A DNA stretch of 64,000 bases. Origin: Hofstenia miamia. Its lineage: Eukaryota > Xenacoelomorpha > Acoela > Hofsteniidae. The stretch spans positions 1,354,803 through 1,418,802 of the forward strand of contig CABFPE010000053.1 of the NCBI GenBank assembly GCA_900660155.1. Direction: 5' to 3'. The notes under the pieces are model-generated. The model saw only the letters and a list, made by a program, of their open reading frames with translations. It ran no database searches and was not told where the DNA came from. Below, piece after piece: positions 21,961 through 35,567 of the stretch; positions within the stretch are counted from its first letter, which is position 1, and each line of letters starts with the position of its first letter. Position numbers and translations under genes: made by a program.

Positions 21961-23129
21961 AATACATAGATTTAGTCTGGGCGCTTAAGGTATATTGACT
22001 ATACTTTATTTTCATTTTCGTTGCATATTACAAATGAAACATACATAATTTAAATGTGATACGTTACGAAGATGCGCTTGGGAATAGAGCGTCAACCTTA
22101 TTTTAGCAGTGAATATAAAATAGCAAGGTTATCCCATACTGTCTGTTCTTGTCAACTAGTATTTGTGACTCCAGCCTTTCCTACGAAATTTGAGAACTGA
22201 CTCCTTGTCAAAGTTCTGCATAACCTTCCTCATTATATCATCTTCGCCTAGAGTTGGTTTTAACAATTAAATCCTAATTAACGTCTACATAAATGCCAAA
22301 ATTCGATATGATTGTGACGTGTGATATTAAACAGGGTTTTTCCAAAAAAACATTTAATAGTTTTTCCAAACTGTACTATTTTGTTTTACGGCTTTTTCTT
22401 AGACATCAAAAATTGTAGGCCAAACACTCTATTTGTATGCAGCATACATTACTATAACCTTAAATAGACCAACATCAAATATAACGGATATAAAAACAGT
22501 TTCCATTCTTTCTTAACCGTTTTAGATCCGTCAACGAGCTATATTTGTCCGTTTTGCCATTATTAGTGAATTATCTGTTTTACTCTTTGTTGCCCCGACT
22601 AAAAATAATACAGAAAAGATCTTTTCAAATATTTTAGAAAATTTGAAAATTCTCTACTTTCTGATAAAAATTATTTCAAAAAAATGAAAAATTCCAACAT
22701 GTTTTTAACACAAAGTATAGAGTTATCGTTCTTTACAGCATATTTTACAAATTATTTTTACAATGATGCTAGTTTAAATTTTAATTTTTAGCATCTGAGT
22801 TAGTGCTTGTATTAACAATTCATATTTCCTTTAAATGCTCTTATTAAAGACTTAATCAAGCATATTAAAAATGTTTTTTATAAATGCTCCAAATTTTTAA
22901 ATATATTGACACCAAAGTATTCAACAATCCCGTTGTATTGAAAATGTGCATGCAAATTTATTCAAAGAAATGTCTCAAACTTCTAAGTAAATATATAAAT
23001 TTTTCACTTTAATTCGATTGCTATTATATATTTTAAATATCATATATACTTAAGAAGATCTAAAAACAAAATTGTTAAGTATGGCATCTGTACTATTATG
23101 ACTAGAATTGCATACACAGAGTGCAAGCT

Positions 23130-23543
23130 CTATTGACGTCTGTTTTTAAAACTTTTACATTTCATTCTCTGATTGAAGACAATCAAAGATGCCGATGGTA
23201 GCAAAGCTACAGGAAGCCCAGTGAGGAGACATTGTAACTGGCATTTACGTGTGAAAATGGAAAAGCTGAATATTTTAACATCAAGCGTAAGTGGAAAGAT
23301 GACCAACAACAGCCCTTGGCAAAATGGCTTCAGATTTACAGTCAATGAATCGTTCAATAGCAAGATCTGAATGCAATGCAACCTTTGTCTGTGAAGGGTG
23401 ATTGAGAGAGATGCTAAAGGATTCCTGCACTCCACCAACCATTCTCTCATCAGCATCAGACATGACCAGCACGCTATGTGTGTATACATGTACATATAAA
23501 GAGATACCCGTGTATTATGGGATTTTGAGTATATTGTCCCCAA
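23130..23543 (-). other. Unassigned 137-codon open frame in the muscleblind intron
   Basis: The stretch is slightly richer in G+C than its surroundings and is open in more than one frame on both strands. One - strand frame reads SDADERMVGGVQESF and SLNHPSQTKVALHSDL. A + strand frame reads KDADGSKATGSPVRRHCNWH. I recognise none of these. It could be a decayed repeat or retrocopy. There is no clear splice structure. Confidence 0.15.
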
Positions 23544-24516
23544 CGCCAGCTTCAGTATATCATGTTAGCTTTGAAATTTTCTTGAAACACTCATCAATAT
23601 GGTTTCTATTTAAAGCTAAAGGGTCGGATTGATTTAAACTTACATTTTCCAAAAGATTGGTCGGGTTCGTCAGTTGACAACATTGACTTAATTTATAACA
23701 TGAGGTTATTAGACACATTAAAATATGATGAATCCGGAAAAAGTATTTATATTTCTTGTTAAATGAGATGCTTTGTAGTAGTTTACTTGTTAATCAGCAT
23801 TTCAACATACTAGGCGAGAGTGATATCAAACGAATTAACTTTGCATATTCTGCACTACATAATTGGATTGTGCGATTTCAAAACTTCTATGCTTGTGTTG
23901 GGTCTGTTTTTAGTGAAAGCAGTTGGTAGAAAAAAATATTGAACATAGGTCCTATATAACGGCTTGCTAGCAGTAAATTGAAGTGTAAATTAATAATAAT
24001 TAACTTCCAAACAACAGTTTGCTTTGACTTTAAAGCAAATGGCCTTTTATATTAATTGAATTTGTGGAACTAGTTAATATTAGAGTTACGCATGTTTCTA
24101 ATACTAGAATAGTTTTGAATGCTATCAACACTGAGAAAATGAAAAATTAACTTGTCATTGAGCAATGCACTCAGTGTGAGTGACGTTTTTTTAATGAATT
24201 GGAATCATTTCGAAAATAAATTTAAGGACAAATTTGATAGTTGTGTTCTCAGTAATAAAGTATAATATTTAGCCACTCCGCTTGTCAGAGCAAATGACTC
24301 ACTCAGTGTTGTTATCAATTTCGTATTAATTGACTAGAAACGAAAATAACACAAAGTATTACGCGACAAGTAAAATAATTTTATAACAATCTAGAGAATC
24401 TAATCGATCGCACAAGAGAAACATTAATAACTAAAAGCCTTCAGTAAAATTGACAACGTGTCAAAAAATAACAAAACACGTTTAAAAAACAAGCAATATG
24501 CTTAATTGGCACTTAC

Positions 24517-24562
24517 TTGGCATTTTTCCAAATTAGCGCCAAAATTCTCATTTCGATAATTG
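24517..24562 (-). CDS. mbl: Candidate 46-base cassette exon of the muscleblind-like gene
   Basis: On the - strand a strong acceptor (CTGTCCCATTCTCCCCAG) and a consensus donor (GTAAGT) bound 46 bases. One frame, entered in phase 2, is open: NYRNENFGANLEKCQ. It leaves in phase 0 and so joins correctly to the linker exon at 21063. The core gene does not need it, since 60458 joins 21063 in phase directly. To be included after the zinc finger 2 exon it needs a partner exon that changes phase 0 to 2, such as 31090-31109 or 33280-33317. Splice signals are good but chance occurrence cannot be excluded. Confidence 0.4.
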
Positions 24563-24893
24563 CTGGGGAGAATGGGACAGAATAAGATGCAATAACTTAA
24601 TTTACACATAACATTTAATTAACATTGCTTCTAAATATTAATATTTCTTCTAAAAATATTTCCCGGTGATGCTTACATAAAACGGGTCTTGCAATTGGTA
24701 TGGGATTTATCCGAAGTCTTGAAAAGCTGAGAACATCATGAAGTGCTTGGAAATAATCTTAGACAAATGACATATGGGAGGCGAGGTGGATTGGTTTGAG
24801 AACAATATCAAAGAATTAAGAAGCCCTCTTGGGCAAATAATGCTTCTAGGCTATAAAACCGATTACTAATCCCAAAATAGTATTGAATTAAAT

Positions 24894-25104
24894 CAGTGGC
24901 GTAAGCAGGGGAGGACATGGTGGGGTGTCCCCCGTCAGGTTTTCAAAGTTGATTTTGATTGGTTAAAGCAAAAAATTTTCAGCAAAATATTTTTAAAAAG
25001 TTAAAAACTAAGTTTCTGAATTAAAGTTTAAGTCTATTTATTAAAAATTTTCAAAATTTTTCGCGGGGCCTTGTCCCCGTCAGAAAATCCTGTTTACGCT
25101 CCTG
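24894..25104 (+). mobile_element. 211-bp hAT MITE with perfect 8-bp target duplication
   Basis: The left end starts CAGTGGCGTAAGCAGGGG. The right end in reverse complement starts CAGGAGCGTAAACAGGATTT. Both fit the common hAT terminal motif CAGTGGCGTA. The 8-mers on each side are identical, AATTAAAT (24886-24893 and 25105-25112). There is no coding capacity. A second copy lies in opposite orientation at 26846-27074. Confidence 0.88.
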
Positions 25105-26845
25105 AATTAAATAATACAATGAAGATTGCGTTCGGTATGGACCTATAATATTAAATTGGGTTTCAATGACGAATTTGTTGGTTTTGCTGTTGAAATACTC
25201 ACCATAATTCTTACAGCAAATTTATGCGAGAAATGATTTTCAGAAGCGATTTACGGTTTAAATTTTAAATGATGTCTGTAAGTAAATCAAAGAGGGAAAT
25301 TAGCGACGAATCTTTCAAAGAAAAGATTTGATTATAAGAACATCTGCAGAAACGAGGTCAGACAAAAGGAAAGCCTTCTATATTAAACACTAGTCTAGCC
25401 AACTAAGCGAAGAGAGCAAAGAGGCTATCTTACATTTACTACCTATTGTTGAATCACACTTTGAGCAAGTGACCTTAATGCTAAATATCCAACAATATTT
25501 TGAATCAAAATATGGATTCTCTTCCAAATGAGTCTGTTTCGAATATGAAAGAAATTGTCGGGAGAAGACATAAGTTAGGCAGGAATTAAAACCCTAACAT
25601 AGATTACAAATACAAGAATTTATTTGTAAGATTGTTCATATATATGAGAGTAAGTTTTGCAAGAAGTCATTTATTTAAGTGAATTTGCAATCACCTTCAA
25701 TAGAGTCATTGGTATATTGTGATCACCACTAAATGTATCAATATCATGTTTGATTCGAAATTTAACATTAATTTCAAAGCCGTTCTCAGAACTACCACTT
25801 AGTATTTTGATGTAATTTAATCAGCTAATTTTTTAAAAATTTCTGTGTTTTAAAGAAACCTATGTAAATTACAAACATATAATCTTGGAAAATATCAAAG
25901 ACCGTATAAAACAAATATGCTTAATTAATTCTAAGTTGTAATTTGTGTGATGAAGCATTAGATGATGTTTGCAGTAGCATTTTATCATAGAAGTAAAATA
26001 AGTTTTAAATAATTGTGCTACGTGGATCATTTATTATGCAGTGGTATTTCAGAAATCACACGCTCCATTTCCAAATTTAAGGAACAGTGCAACAGTGCAT
26101 ATAAACTTTATCTAAAACTAGATTTAAGATTGCACGGATTATAATAAGGTTAATAATTTGCTGCCTGAACTAGTTGGAATGAAGATATAAAACAGATTGC
26201 TACTTTACCAACCATAAAAAATTTGTAACAGAAAATTCCAGCTTTGATCCAAGGCATTTATAATTACATAACGGATGGACAGCTGCAACCAACACACGAT
26301 ATTTACAAGCAGAAATTTTAGCATTGTATCAACAACATATATGATTAATGAATTTTGTTAAAATTAATTAAAGCTAATGTCTTTTACAGTATGCTGCAAA
26401 TTCCAGTGTGCCAATACAGGATTACATTCTTTTTGGAGAATTGACCACTCATTGGTAGTGTTACAATTTCAACGAACGAACACATGGGTATCTCAAAAAA
26501 CTCAAAAGAAAAAATATGTATTACAATGATATTTACTTATTTTCGGATCCAAATATACTGAAGTAAAATCGAAAAATACCTATGGTAACGTACGCGCATT
26601 GACGTATGGGGAAATCATTAATAATTTTTTCATAATATATTTTATCAATAATTTATACTTGCCCCTTTTCCAACAAGCAAAAATAACCTATCAAATTGAA
26701 ATATTTTGTTTTCTACCTTAGATTGTCATTTGCGTAGAAAGTTACTGACAGTCGATGATAAAGTTAGTTTCATAAAATCATCATTTTGATTTTTTTTCAG
26801 GAAAAGTCAATATTCAATACATATTGTCCAACAATATGTTCTTAT

Positions 26846-27074
26846 CAGGGTTGCACGCAGAATTTTCTGACAGGGGACACCTCAGTTGTGATTAACTTGG
26901 GTGACGAAAAGCTCTGCAAAATTTTGAAAAAATTGACTTAAAATCCATCTCACCACATCTTAGATTTTAAATTTTTTTAATATTTTACAAAATGTTTTCT
27001 GATTTACTCAATCAAAATCAATGTTGAAAATTTGGAGAGGAACATTCAACCCTGTCCCCTTGCGTATGCCACTA
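26846..27074 (-). mobile_element. Second, older copy of the hAT MITE
   Basis: Read on the - strand, this copy shares with the 24894 element the start (AGTGGCATACGCA), an interior stretch (TTGATTTTGATTG followed by a similar AT-rich run) and the end (TGTCAGAAAATTCTGCGTGC). The flanking 8-mers, GTTCTTAT and GCCCTTGT, agree at five of eight positions and differ only by transitions, fitting an old, decayed duplication. Confidence 0.7.
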
Positions 27075-30000
27075 GCCCTTGTATAGATCTTGTGCGAGAA
27101 TGAACTAAACAGGTTCGCAATGCTTGTCAAAAACCAGTTGAAATATATTAAAATTACATTTGCATTAAACAAAACATATTGTTTTCCGTCCGATCCCGAG
27201 CTGGCTGAGTAGGTCTATAGAAATTGTGAATAAAATAAAACAGAAATTCTAAGATATTGTTATGAACTCCTCACGTGAACACAATATTGCCTAATAAAAT
27301 ATATTAATATAGAATAAATCATTTTCGGCACTTTAATTGTTACCTTGACACATTTCGAAATGTATAAATACAACTTTTACAAATATTTTTAACTTTCGGA
27401 ATTGTCTTTAATTAATGAAAGGCGAATTTAAAAGTCGAATGCTTTAGAAATATCCTAATGACAGGAAAAGAAGCAATTTTCCAAAAATGATTTGAATACA
27501 TAGGAGGATGAATATTTGATATTTATGGAAATTTAAGAAAAGTGTTTCATTAAATATAATTAAAAGCAAAATTGAAGAAAAAGGATGGTTATGTCATACT
27601 GTTTTAATTTTTAGGCAAAGCCTTGAAAAATATACTATTAAGCAACATGAGGTCATTAACCGCTCTTAAATTTCATAAATGTGGCTTTATTGGTCGTAAA
27701 AATCATGGGGTATATAACACTTTCAGCAAAGCCATAGAGCCAATTTTTAATAAATTCCCTTCAGTTAAAGAGAACTTAAGTTCTTTGTAAATTAGCGGCG
27801 TAGGCAACACTCGCATTGCAAGACAGGAAATTAATAGGTAATAGTTGCAAAGCCAGATTATTTCTGTTTGCACATTAAATCACAATTTGGTTTAATTTAT
27901 TACAATAACTAATAAAGCACAAGTAAAATTACATTCGGCAATAACTAATAAAGAAAATAAATACAGACAAAGCCAACTCAGACGAGACGAGGCGGCAGAA
28001 TTGAAAATCAGTTTGATATAGTCAGTAAATGAAAAAGCACACGAATACGCGAATAACTGATTCCCCAAATGAGACAATAAAATTGTAGTTGGGAAAGCTA
28101 ATAGAATAGCTGTTTGCATAAACTTAAACTTGCTTAAAACTTTCTTTGTCCTTTCAAGTATATTTTTCACAAATACGTTTACATATCAAAAAATTGTGTG
28201 TTAAAACATAAAAACGGGAATTTGAAATATCTAAGGGGTGCATTTTAACTCCCCGGCCTACAAAGTAGGTATTTAATAATAGAACAGATTTTGAAATGTA
28301 ATTTTTATTAACACATCCAACACACTTGATGTCTCAAGTTGACCTTTTTCACTTTATAAAAGTTTCTATCTAGAAATCTGTAAAAATTCATGGCCGAGTC
28401 CAAGGGAAGAGGAGATTTGAGAGGGGTTAAGCCTCCTCATTCAAAGTAGGTACTTGATAAATCCACTAAAAGAAATGAACAACCCTACTAAATAATGAAG
28501 GTACTTTTAATCTTAGCCCCACCCGAATCTTAAAATGAGTAAGAAATACAGCAATTCCTAGAATAAAAGAATATTTAATTCTAGTTATATTGCACACGAG
28601 ATACCTAAACAGCAATCAGCAACTACTTTTTCTCTTACTTTCAAATATTAAATCAAGTCGAGACTCACCACACCCGCCCCCCTCCTCCCACATTTTTTAA
28701 TGACTTTGAAATTTTGCATGTTCTAAAAACATCCACCTAGGTCAATATATTGACAAACTCCCATCTATTATATATTAAAAGCATTCCTCCAATAATTAGC
28801 AATCCTGGATATGTGAAAAAATTAAAATTCACACACAAATAAATCGAAAAGTTGTTGATATAGAGTGCAACGATATAGTTGCATAGAGTTTCGTAATGCA
28901 CTTATATTTAATTATAAACATAATGAATTTGAATGCCAAATATATTTATTTTATAAAAAATTCATATATTAGTATGGGGATTTCTAAAATTTCCAGAGCA
29001 ATTACCCCTATCCCCTAAAAGAATCCGGACAAAACTCTCTCTAAATGATGTGAATAATTCTATAATTTCGTGCCAATAGAGACAACCGGAAAAATGAATC
29101 AATCAAATATTTCGATTCATGCATATATTATGGAATGAATTTTGAGTGGGATAGAAGCACAGTCACGCCTACGATAGACCCACCGGCTCCATGTTTTCAC
29201 AATTTCGTATTGCCCTCAAAAAACGTTTGCTGCGAATTCAGTTTGAATTCAAAATGAATTGAAATGGACTAAAGTTGAAAGCAATTAACGCAACCTATTA
29301 TAAAAATCACCACATTTCCGTAGCTAATACATTTTAGGAGATTATTACAACAAAACACTCTAGATGTATGGTGACACAAACAAGTAGACTGTTTACCTTT
29401 TAATAAACTCATATTTCAATAAAACTTTGATTACTTGCACTGTACTGCCATTTTCCTTTAGACACATACATTTAGATTTGTTTATATATCAATATCGATA
29501 TCGATATTTCTTTTCATATTTATTCAACACACTAGTTCAATCTCTATCTCGATATCCATCTCCATCCATTCTATCTATTTCCTTACGTTTGTTTCTGCTT
29601 TTGAGAGAGAACTCGTAAAAATAATTCAAATTTTTTCGCAATGAGCTGGAATGCCTTCATACATCCAGGATTACCAGTAACTATTACTGTCAATTTATTC
29701 TCTCAACAAGTTGAGACAGTCTAAATATGAGCTTAGGGGGGTGCAAGGAAATAAATCTATACATTCTGTTTACTTTTTACTGTTTACAACGAAACGCTAA
29801 CTTGGTTTTACTTTTACTGGGTTATAATCGTTTATTTAATACTATAGCATACAATACGCAGTTAAAAAATACGGTTAAAACAATATAAGAGCTTATGTAT
29901 GCTTATCCTTGAATTTCGTCTATTTCATATGAATAATTTTGTTTTGGATGAAATTTCCAGGGAGTGCAGCAGCACCTCCTAGCACCTGCGTGGGACCGGC

Positions 30001-31089
30001 ATTATCTTAACATTGCATTGGACATACAATAACCCCAAAACGAACCTTGTACAAACAGCTAATTTATTGTTCTGTTTCTTTCACTGTTTCATTCAATATA
30101 CGACTTTGTGTTTCTTATGCTCTTATTTTTAAGTGTTTGTTAAATGTCCGGAACTATGAAAAAATCTGCGAGATCGCAAGATTTTTAATGAAGTTATTGA
30201 ACTAAGACGAGCTTCATTGAAAGGTTATCTTTAATGACCCGAGTCGTGCTTAAACGTTTCGGCTCGTTGACAAGTTTGCGTAGAATTCTACCCTCAATGA
30301 TACACCAACTACTTCAAACTAAGTGATAAGTGCTGAGACACTACAAACTGTCTAGCAGATAGATGAAGGATCATGGACATACAAATATATATGTATATGC
30401 ATTTGCTGTTAAAACTTTATCAAAAGATATTAGCAATGACTAATAATATAATTTACTCATTGTTTACAGTGAAATATGGTTTATAAAACATCTTGAGGTC
30501 TCTCCTTGCATATCGTCACGCTGCGGTGACCACATAACCGAAGGGCGTTAAATCATGCAAGTGTAAATATTAGACTTTGCGCTTGAATATTTGCTTTGTC
30601 TACAACAAGTATAAATCAACAGACTCTAACCACTGCTAAATTATTCAAATAATCTATTGACTCTAGATAACCGAGAGTTTTTAATCACGTCTAGTATTAC
30701 AAGTAGGGGGTGTAGACCGATTGGCTCAAAACGACTATACTTTTTAATTACAACACCCCTCTCAGAAAGTTACTCGGTTCAACCTGTAGTAAAAACAGAT
30801 GTTATGTTTTTGTAGTCTTGATAGAAAAATATAACATTTTCTCTTCTGTTACTTTAGCAATTCATAAATATTTATCAGCCATTAAATAATCAATGAAGTA
30901 TCTCCTCGAAAAAAATTTAAAACTTGAATAAGGAAAATGTCAATAAACGCTTCAGTTAATAATTTACTACGTACACCAATTACATGAAGTAAGGTTCACT
31001 GAATATTATGTGGGGCTCACAATTAGCCTCCACTAAATGTCAGAAATGATTACTCAGTTATACATGTAAGTGTATATATATTCACTTAC
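27075..31089. other. mbl: Intronic sequence with no gene recognised
   Basis: This is AT-rich sequence with scattered short GC-richer patches (about 28240-28460, 28665-28695, 29955-30005). They look like worn transposon ends: two of them share 'CAAAGTAGGTA', and one reads GCAGCACCTCCTAGCACCTG. No element could be delimited. No exon is supported. Confidence 0.4.
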
Positions 31090-31109
31090 TGGAACCAAAT
31101 CCAATTGGA
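31090..31109 (-). CDS. mbl: Candidate 20-base microexon of the muscleblind-like gene
   Basis: On the - strand the acceptor CCCTTTCCCGTTTAG is followed 20 bases later by the donor GTAAGT. Read from phase 0 it gives SNWIWF plus two bases. With the 46-base exon at 24517 it adds exactly 66 bases (22 codons) between zinc finger 2 and the linker, without a stop. A longer exon is possible, because a second frame is open upstream (MVPFPFSPIGFGS), but that frame does not fit the phase of the downstream exons. Microexons of this size occur in neural and muscle splicing regulators. Support here is splice sites and phase only. Confidence 0.3.
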
Positions 31110-33279
31110 CTAAACGGGAAAGGGACCATTGAAATTCGGATCTCATAGAACCCTAGTTCAGGTAGTCTTTGATAGGCATGTCGGTTGAATTTTTGGTCTA
31201 CAATAAGGATTGTATTATGATGAATTTTGTGAGGATACTTTGCCAAAAACATTAGGGGTGAAGGTTTATAATTGTGCCTAGGGCTTACGAAAATTATGGT
31301 CAACATTGAGCATCAACTATGTTTAATTTTACAAATACATTTCTGATTCAAAAATATTAATAATGTTAAAAATGAGGTAAACTTGAAATGTAATGGATTA
31401 CATTACATTTTAGAAACAAGCTTTCTTGGGAAAATGTTACATTTAAATTTGGTCCTACTCTTAAATTATATTGTATGTTCAACGATTAATTAGTAATATA
31501 ATTAAGAAAGGTAGAATTGAATTAAGAAAATTCAGGTATATTAGTATTTTACAGAAACGAAAAAATAATTAAATCCAGTTTTTCAGACCTATATAAGAGA
31601 AATATAACCCAATTTTATTAATTAAAATTGGAAAATATTCAGGAAAAGTTAAAATTGAATTGATTGATGAAGAAGCAAGAAATATTTAGGTGAGAAAGTA
31701 ATAAAAAAGCAGGTGATTATTTACGGGGTGTCAAAACGATGCGGAAATGTAGTTCTCTTGGGAGAGCAATATAAAACAGAGCATTGGATATTGCATTATA
31801 CTGTCATCAGCTGATTACTAAGGCTTGATTAATGATTTAATGTGGGCCACAATGGGACATAAAACGCCCTAAGAAAACGCACCGCTATCTCATTTATTTA
31901 CATTAATAGTATAAATTGAAATTTAATCGATTTACATAAAAACGCGAAACCATCTTTAACTCAATTTCTCATTTCGTACTCAATTAACAAATGACTTCTT
32001 GAAATCGAAATACACAACCATTTCTATTGTACTTTAACAATTTAAAGTGGTTTGCACAAAAAAACTAGACTTTGAATTTGATAGAAAATATGCTATAAGT
32101 TTTGGCATACAACGAATCATCCAGCAACTCATTTTAATTTGGCCTACAGAAGTTTTTTGGAGGGACACGATATTTAACCCAAAATGTATTGAAGGCGATC
32201 ACAGGATTAGGTCACCTCTGACCTAAGATTTGCTTCCATCAGAGAATGACCGGAAACATCATAAAATTTTCAAAATATCTAATGGATTTGTAATATTTTA
32301 ATCATGTTGCTGTTAATTAAATTTTTTATAATCACGACGATAAAAATATAATTTTTAATTGAATTTTAATTCTATTAAAATGCATGTATCATGTTGTAAA
32401 AACTCTTGAGAAATCAAAAAATTATTACTAATTAATAATTCAAGGATAATATATATGAGTGTGAAAGGTATCACATCAAATTTCAAAAGTTTCACTTTTA
32501 AACTCCTTCAATACATAGTTGTCATTGCGTGTACATTTCCTTAAAACATTCGTAGAAAAGACAATTTGGATGAAATTTGAGTGTCTAAAATGGAGTAGAA
32601 AATGAATAGTCAATATAAAAAATAGACAATTAATTGATTTCATTAAAAATGCACTCTTGAATAAATCGAAAACTTTTATGTCGATGTCGATTAATTAATA
32701 ACAAATAGCTTGGTTACGCAGTCATTGAGAATACTGGCCATCAACAAACAAAGGAAGAGTGGTTAAAAATTAACAAATATTACTGTCAACTATTCCCTAG
32801 ACATCAATCACTTGGTCGGTGGTGTATTAAATAGAAAATTCAAGTTGCGCAGAAAATGTCATATTTAGAAATGTAGAATAAAGTTATATTACAATCATCA
32901 ATCTATTAAACAGTAGGGGCCAAGTTGAGCTTTTTTAAAAAATAGTCAACATTTGACGGTTGGAGGACACTTCTATGCTCCAATTCACATTTATAGTCCT
33001 TTTAGAGACATCACATGCTATTCTAAGACAGTTGACATAAAAAGTCACAAGTCTATACTTGTGTAATCTTACCAGATAATTCGACATCATGTTGATATCC
33101 TGCCGGATTAATTGCATCAATTAAAAAACTATGGCTAGCTTCCTACTATAACTTAGTATATATGGTATAGACATATACTTAGTTTGATTTAATATGCAAC
33201 ATTCGTAAGCAAATAATATCATTTGCACTAAGTTATCACATATATAAAGGAAATGTATATTTTAGATTATTGTACTTAC

Positions 33280-33317
33280 AATCTACATGTATTTGCACAC
33301 TTTTGACACGTGCAACT
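33280..33317 (-). CDS. mbl: Candidate 38-base cassette exon, possible alternative to the 20-base microexon
   Basis: On the - strand a very good polypyrimidine tract and acceptor (TTTGTCTTTCTCTTTACCCCATAG) precede 38 bases ending at donor GTAAGT. From phase 0 it reads SCTCQKCANTCR plus two bases, a cysteine-rich peptide, and it leaves in phase 2 like the 31090 microexon. Including both would shift the frame and disrupt zinc finger 3, so they could only be used one at a time. GTAAGT occurs by chance every few kb in DNA of this composition, so the call is tentative. Confidence 0.25.
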
Positions 33318-35567
33318 CTATGGGGTAAAGAGAAAGACAAAATCGTAATGAGATCTTGCTCAAATTCTCAAAGTCCATCTTGAGCCTGATTACGGTGCTG
33401 TGCTAAGCATAGAAGACTTAAGGAAAAATATTCATTTAAAAGAGTTAACTTGGATTTCTATTTTCGCTTGCAATGTCGCTTAAAATCATCTAATCAGGCA
33501 AACGAAGTTCCGTGCAAATAGAGAGATATTGACAGACTCTCAGATAATTAAGCACTTTGTCGGCAAATTTCACAGAGATTACAAACCCGTCAGTCAACTT
33601 AGCGACGGCGGCGAGTATAAGAGCTTTAATTAAAAACGTGAGCTCAAATTTCAATAGCTTAAATTAGACACACTTACATAAACACACCTGGACAATTATA
33701 AAATTTCTTCCACTTAAATTAATAAATTTATTTCAAAAATATTTTAAGTATATATATGTAACAAACGTTGAATATAAATAGACAAATTTCCAATCTGCAC
33801 AACAAATGCAATATGCAATTGACGAATTATGTTAAGACAAAACGATAGTAGTGAGATAAAAGTACGGATAAGTGTCTTCTCATTTCTAGGGATGGTATAA
33901 ACTATGACCTCAGCGTTAAAGTAAAACCCGCATTGTACCTTTGATGTTTTTTGCAAAATTAAATTAAATTTGGCTTTTCTAAAATAATTAACACTTTTGA
34001 CAACAACATTCAAATTATTCCCGGAATTCGTTATTAATGAAGTCTAAAATAATTTCTGAAAGGTCTGAATAAATCCAGTCATTTACAAAGAAGACAGAAT
34101 AGTTAATGTAAAAAATTACTGGACTAGCACAAAAGTAAAAAAAGAGAAAATACCCGTAAAATCAAGCCTATACTATAATAAAAAATAAGCAATTTAGCTA
34201 GCTTTATCAATCGCAGCATTATTGCCAACTTGTCTAATGAAAATATATATTCACATCATATACTTAGCATATTACCTACTAAACATACAGTGCAAATTGT
34301 AATTCTATACATGACCTACTAAACATACTTTGTAGCCAACTACCCCACATCTAAATTAATTTTGGTTAATTTATTTTTCTGGATCCATAAATTGTATTAA
34401 ACAAGCTCGATATTACAATAAATTTCAAATGTAACTATAAAAAACTTCCAATCACACCGAAATTGATTCCCTTTATTTGATGATCAGTGTTGTCACTTTC
34501 TAGTCTCCTTTAGTTCCCAATAAAAGTTTTGGAATGTTATCAAATACATTCCCTTAGGAAAAGATTTTTTAAACTCAGTGTACAATATTAAAAAATACTA
34601 AACCACAAAAAAGTTAGGAAAAACAATAAATGGGAGCATTGAATAAATTGGATTAATTTTATACTAAAAGGACTAAGATATTTAAATCACCAAAATACCG
34701 AAGCATAGACTGTTCCCACGGATGTCAGTGCATGTCATATACAAATGAACTTTGGATAGGCATTATAATAATTTTATGTTATTAAAATGTCTTTAATGTA
34801 ACTGAAGGACACAGATTTCACGCAAAATTTTTACAAAATAAGTGTGTCATGTCCTTCATAAACTCAAATTGCAGCAATTTTTTAAAAACAAATCCATCTT
34901 CGCCCATTAAAATTTTTGCAATCGATTAGTTTTAATACGTTTTAACTGAAATTGTTTTAAAATTATAATAAACTTTGATTACCCTGAAAATACAATTTCA
35001 ATAAAAAGCTAGGAATTTATATGCCTTCTTTGGCATTTGTTAAAGTAATTTTGCTAAAGTAAACAAAATTGCTTTTTATCTTCTCAATTTGTTTCAGTTT
35101 CCTCTAAATTATAATTTGCAACGTCTTCTTATTAAACTGTACAATATTATTGGTAAGAATCTTTATAAATAGACTAAAAACAAACAAAGTATTAAAAGTC
35201 TAAGCACTTTCTACTTTAAGGAGCAATCCCATTATTTTTTGAGATTATAACAGATAGTCAAATAGAGAGACGTAGTGACGTTAAGAACCATCAAAAGTCA
35301 ACTATTTGATGTACGATATTGTATGGCAATTTAAATTATCACCTGAAGAATGGAAGGCACATCTTTTATTAAGGTTTTGTGTACTAGATCATGTAACCTA
35401 CGCAGCTTAAACCCCATTGGTTTTCTCAAATAATTAAATAATGATACAATGCACCTCTCCTAATAACACCCACATGGAAAAAAAGAATAATGTATTATAA
35501 CCATTATAACCAATATGTGTTATTTGTTACTTTTTATGAAGAACAAAAATAACTCATTAAAATACCT

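Noticed and set aside
33669-33690. GTAAGT donor with a CAG 10 bases upstream on the - strand (a possible 10-base microexon)
   Set aside because: Too short and with no phase-compatible role. GTAAGT occurs by chance about every 3 kb at this base composition.
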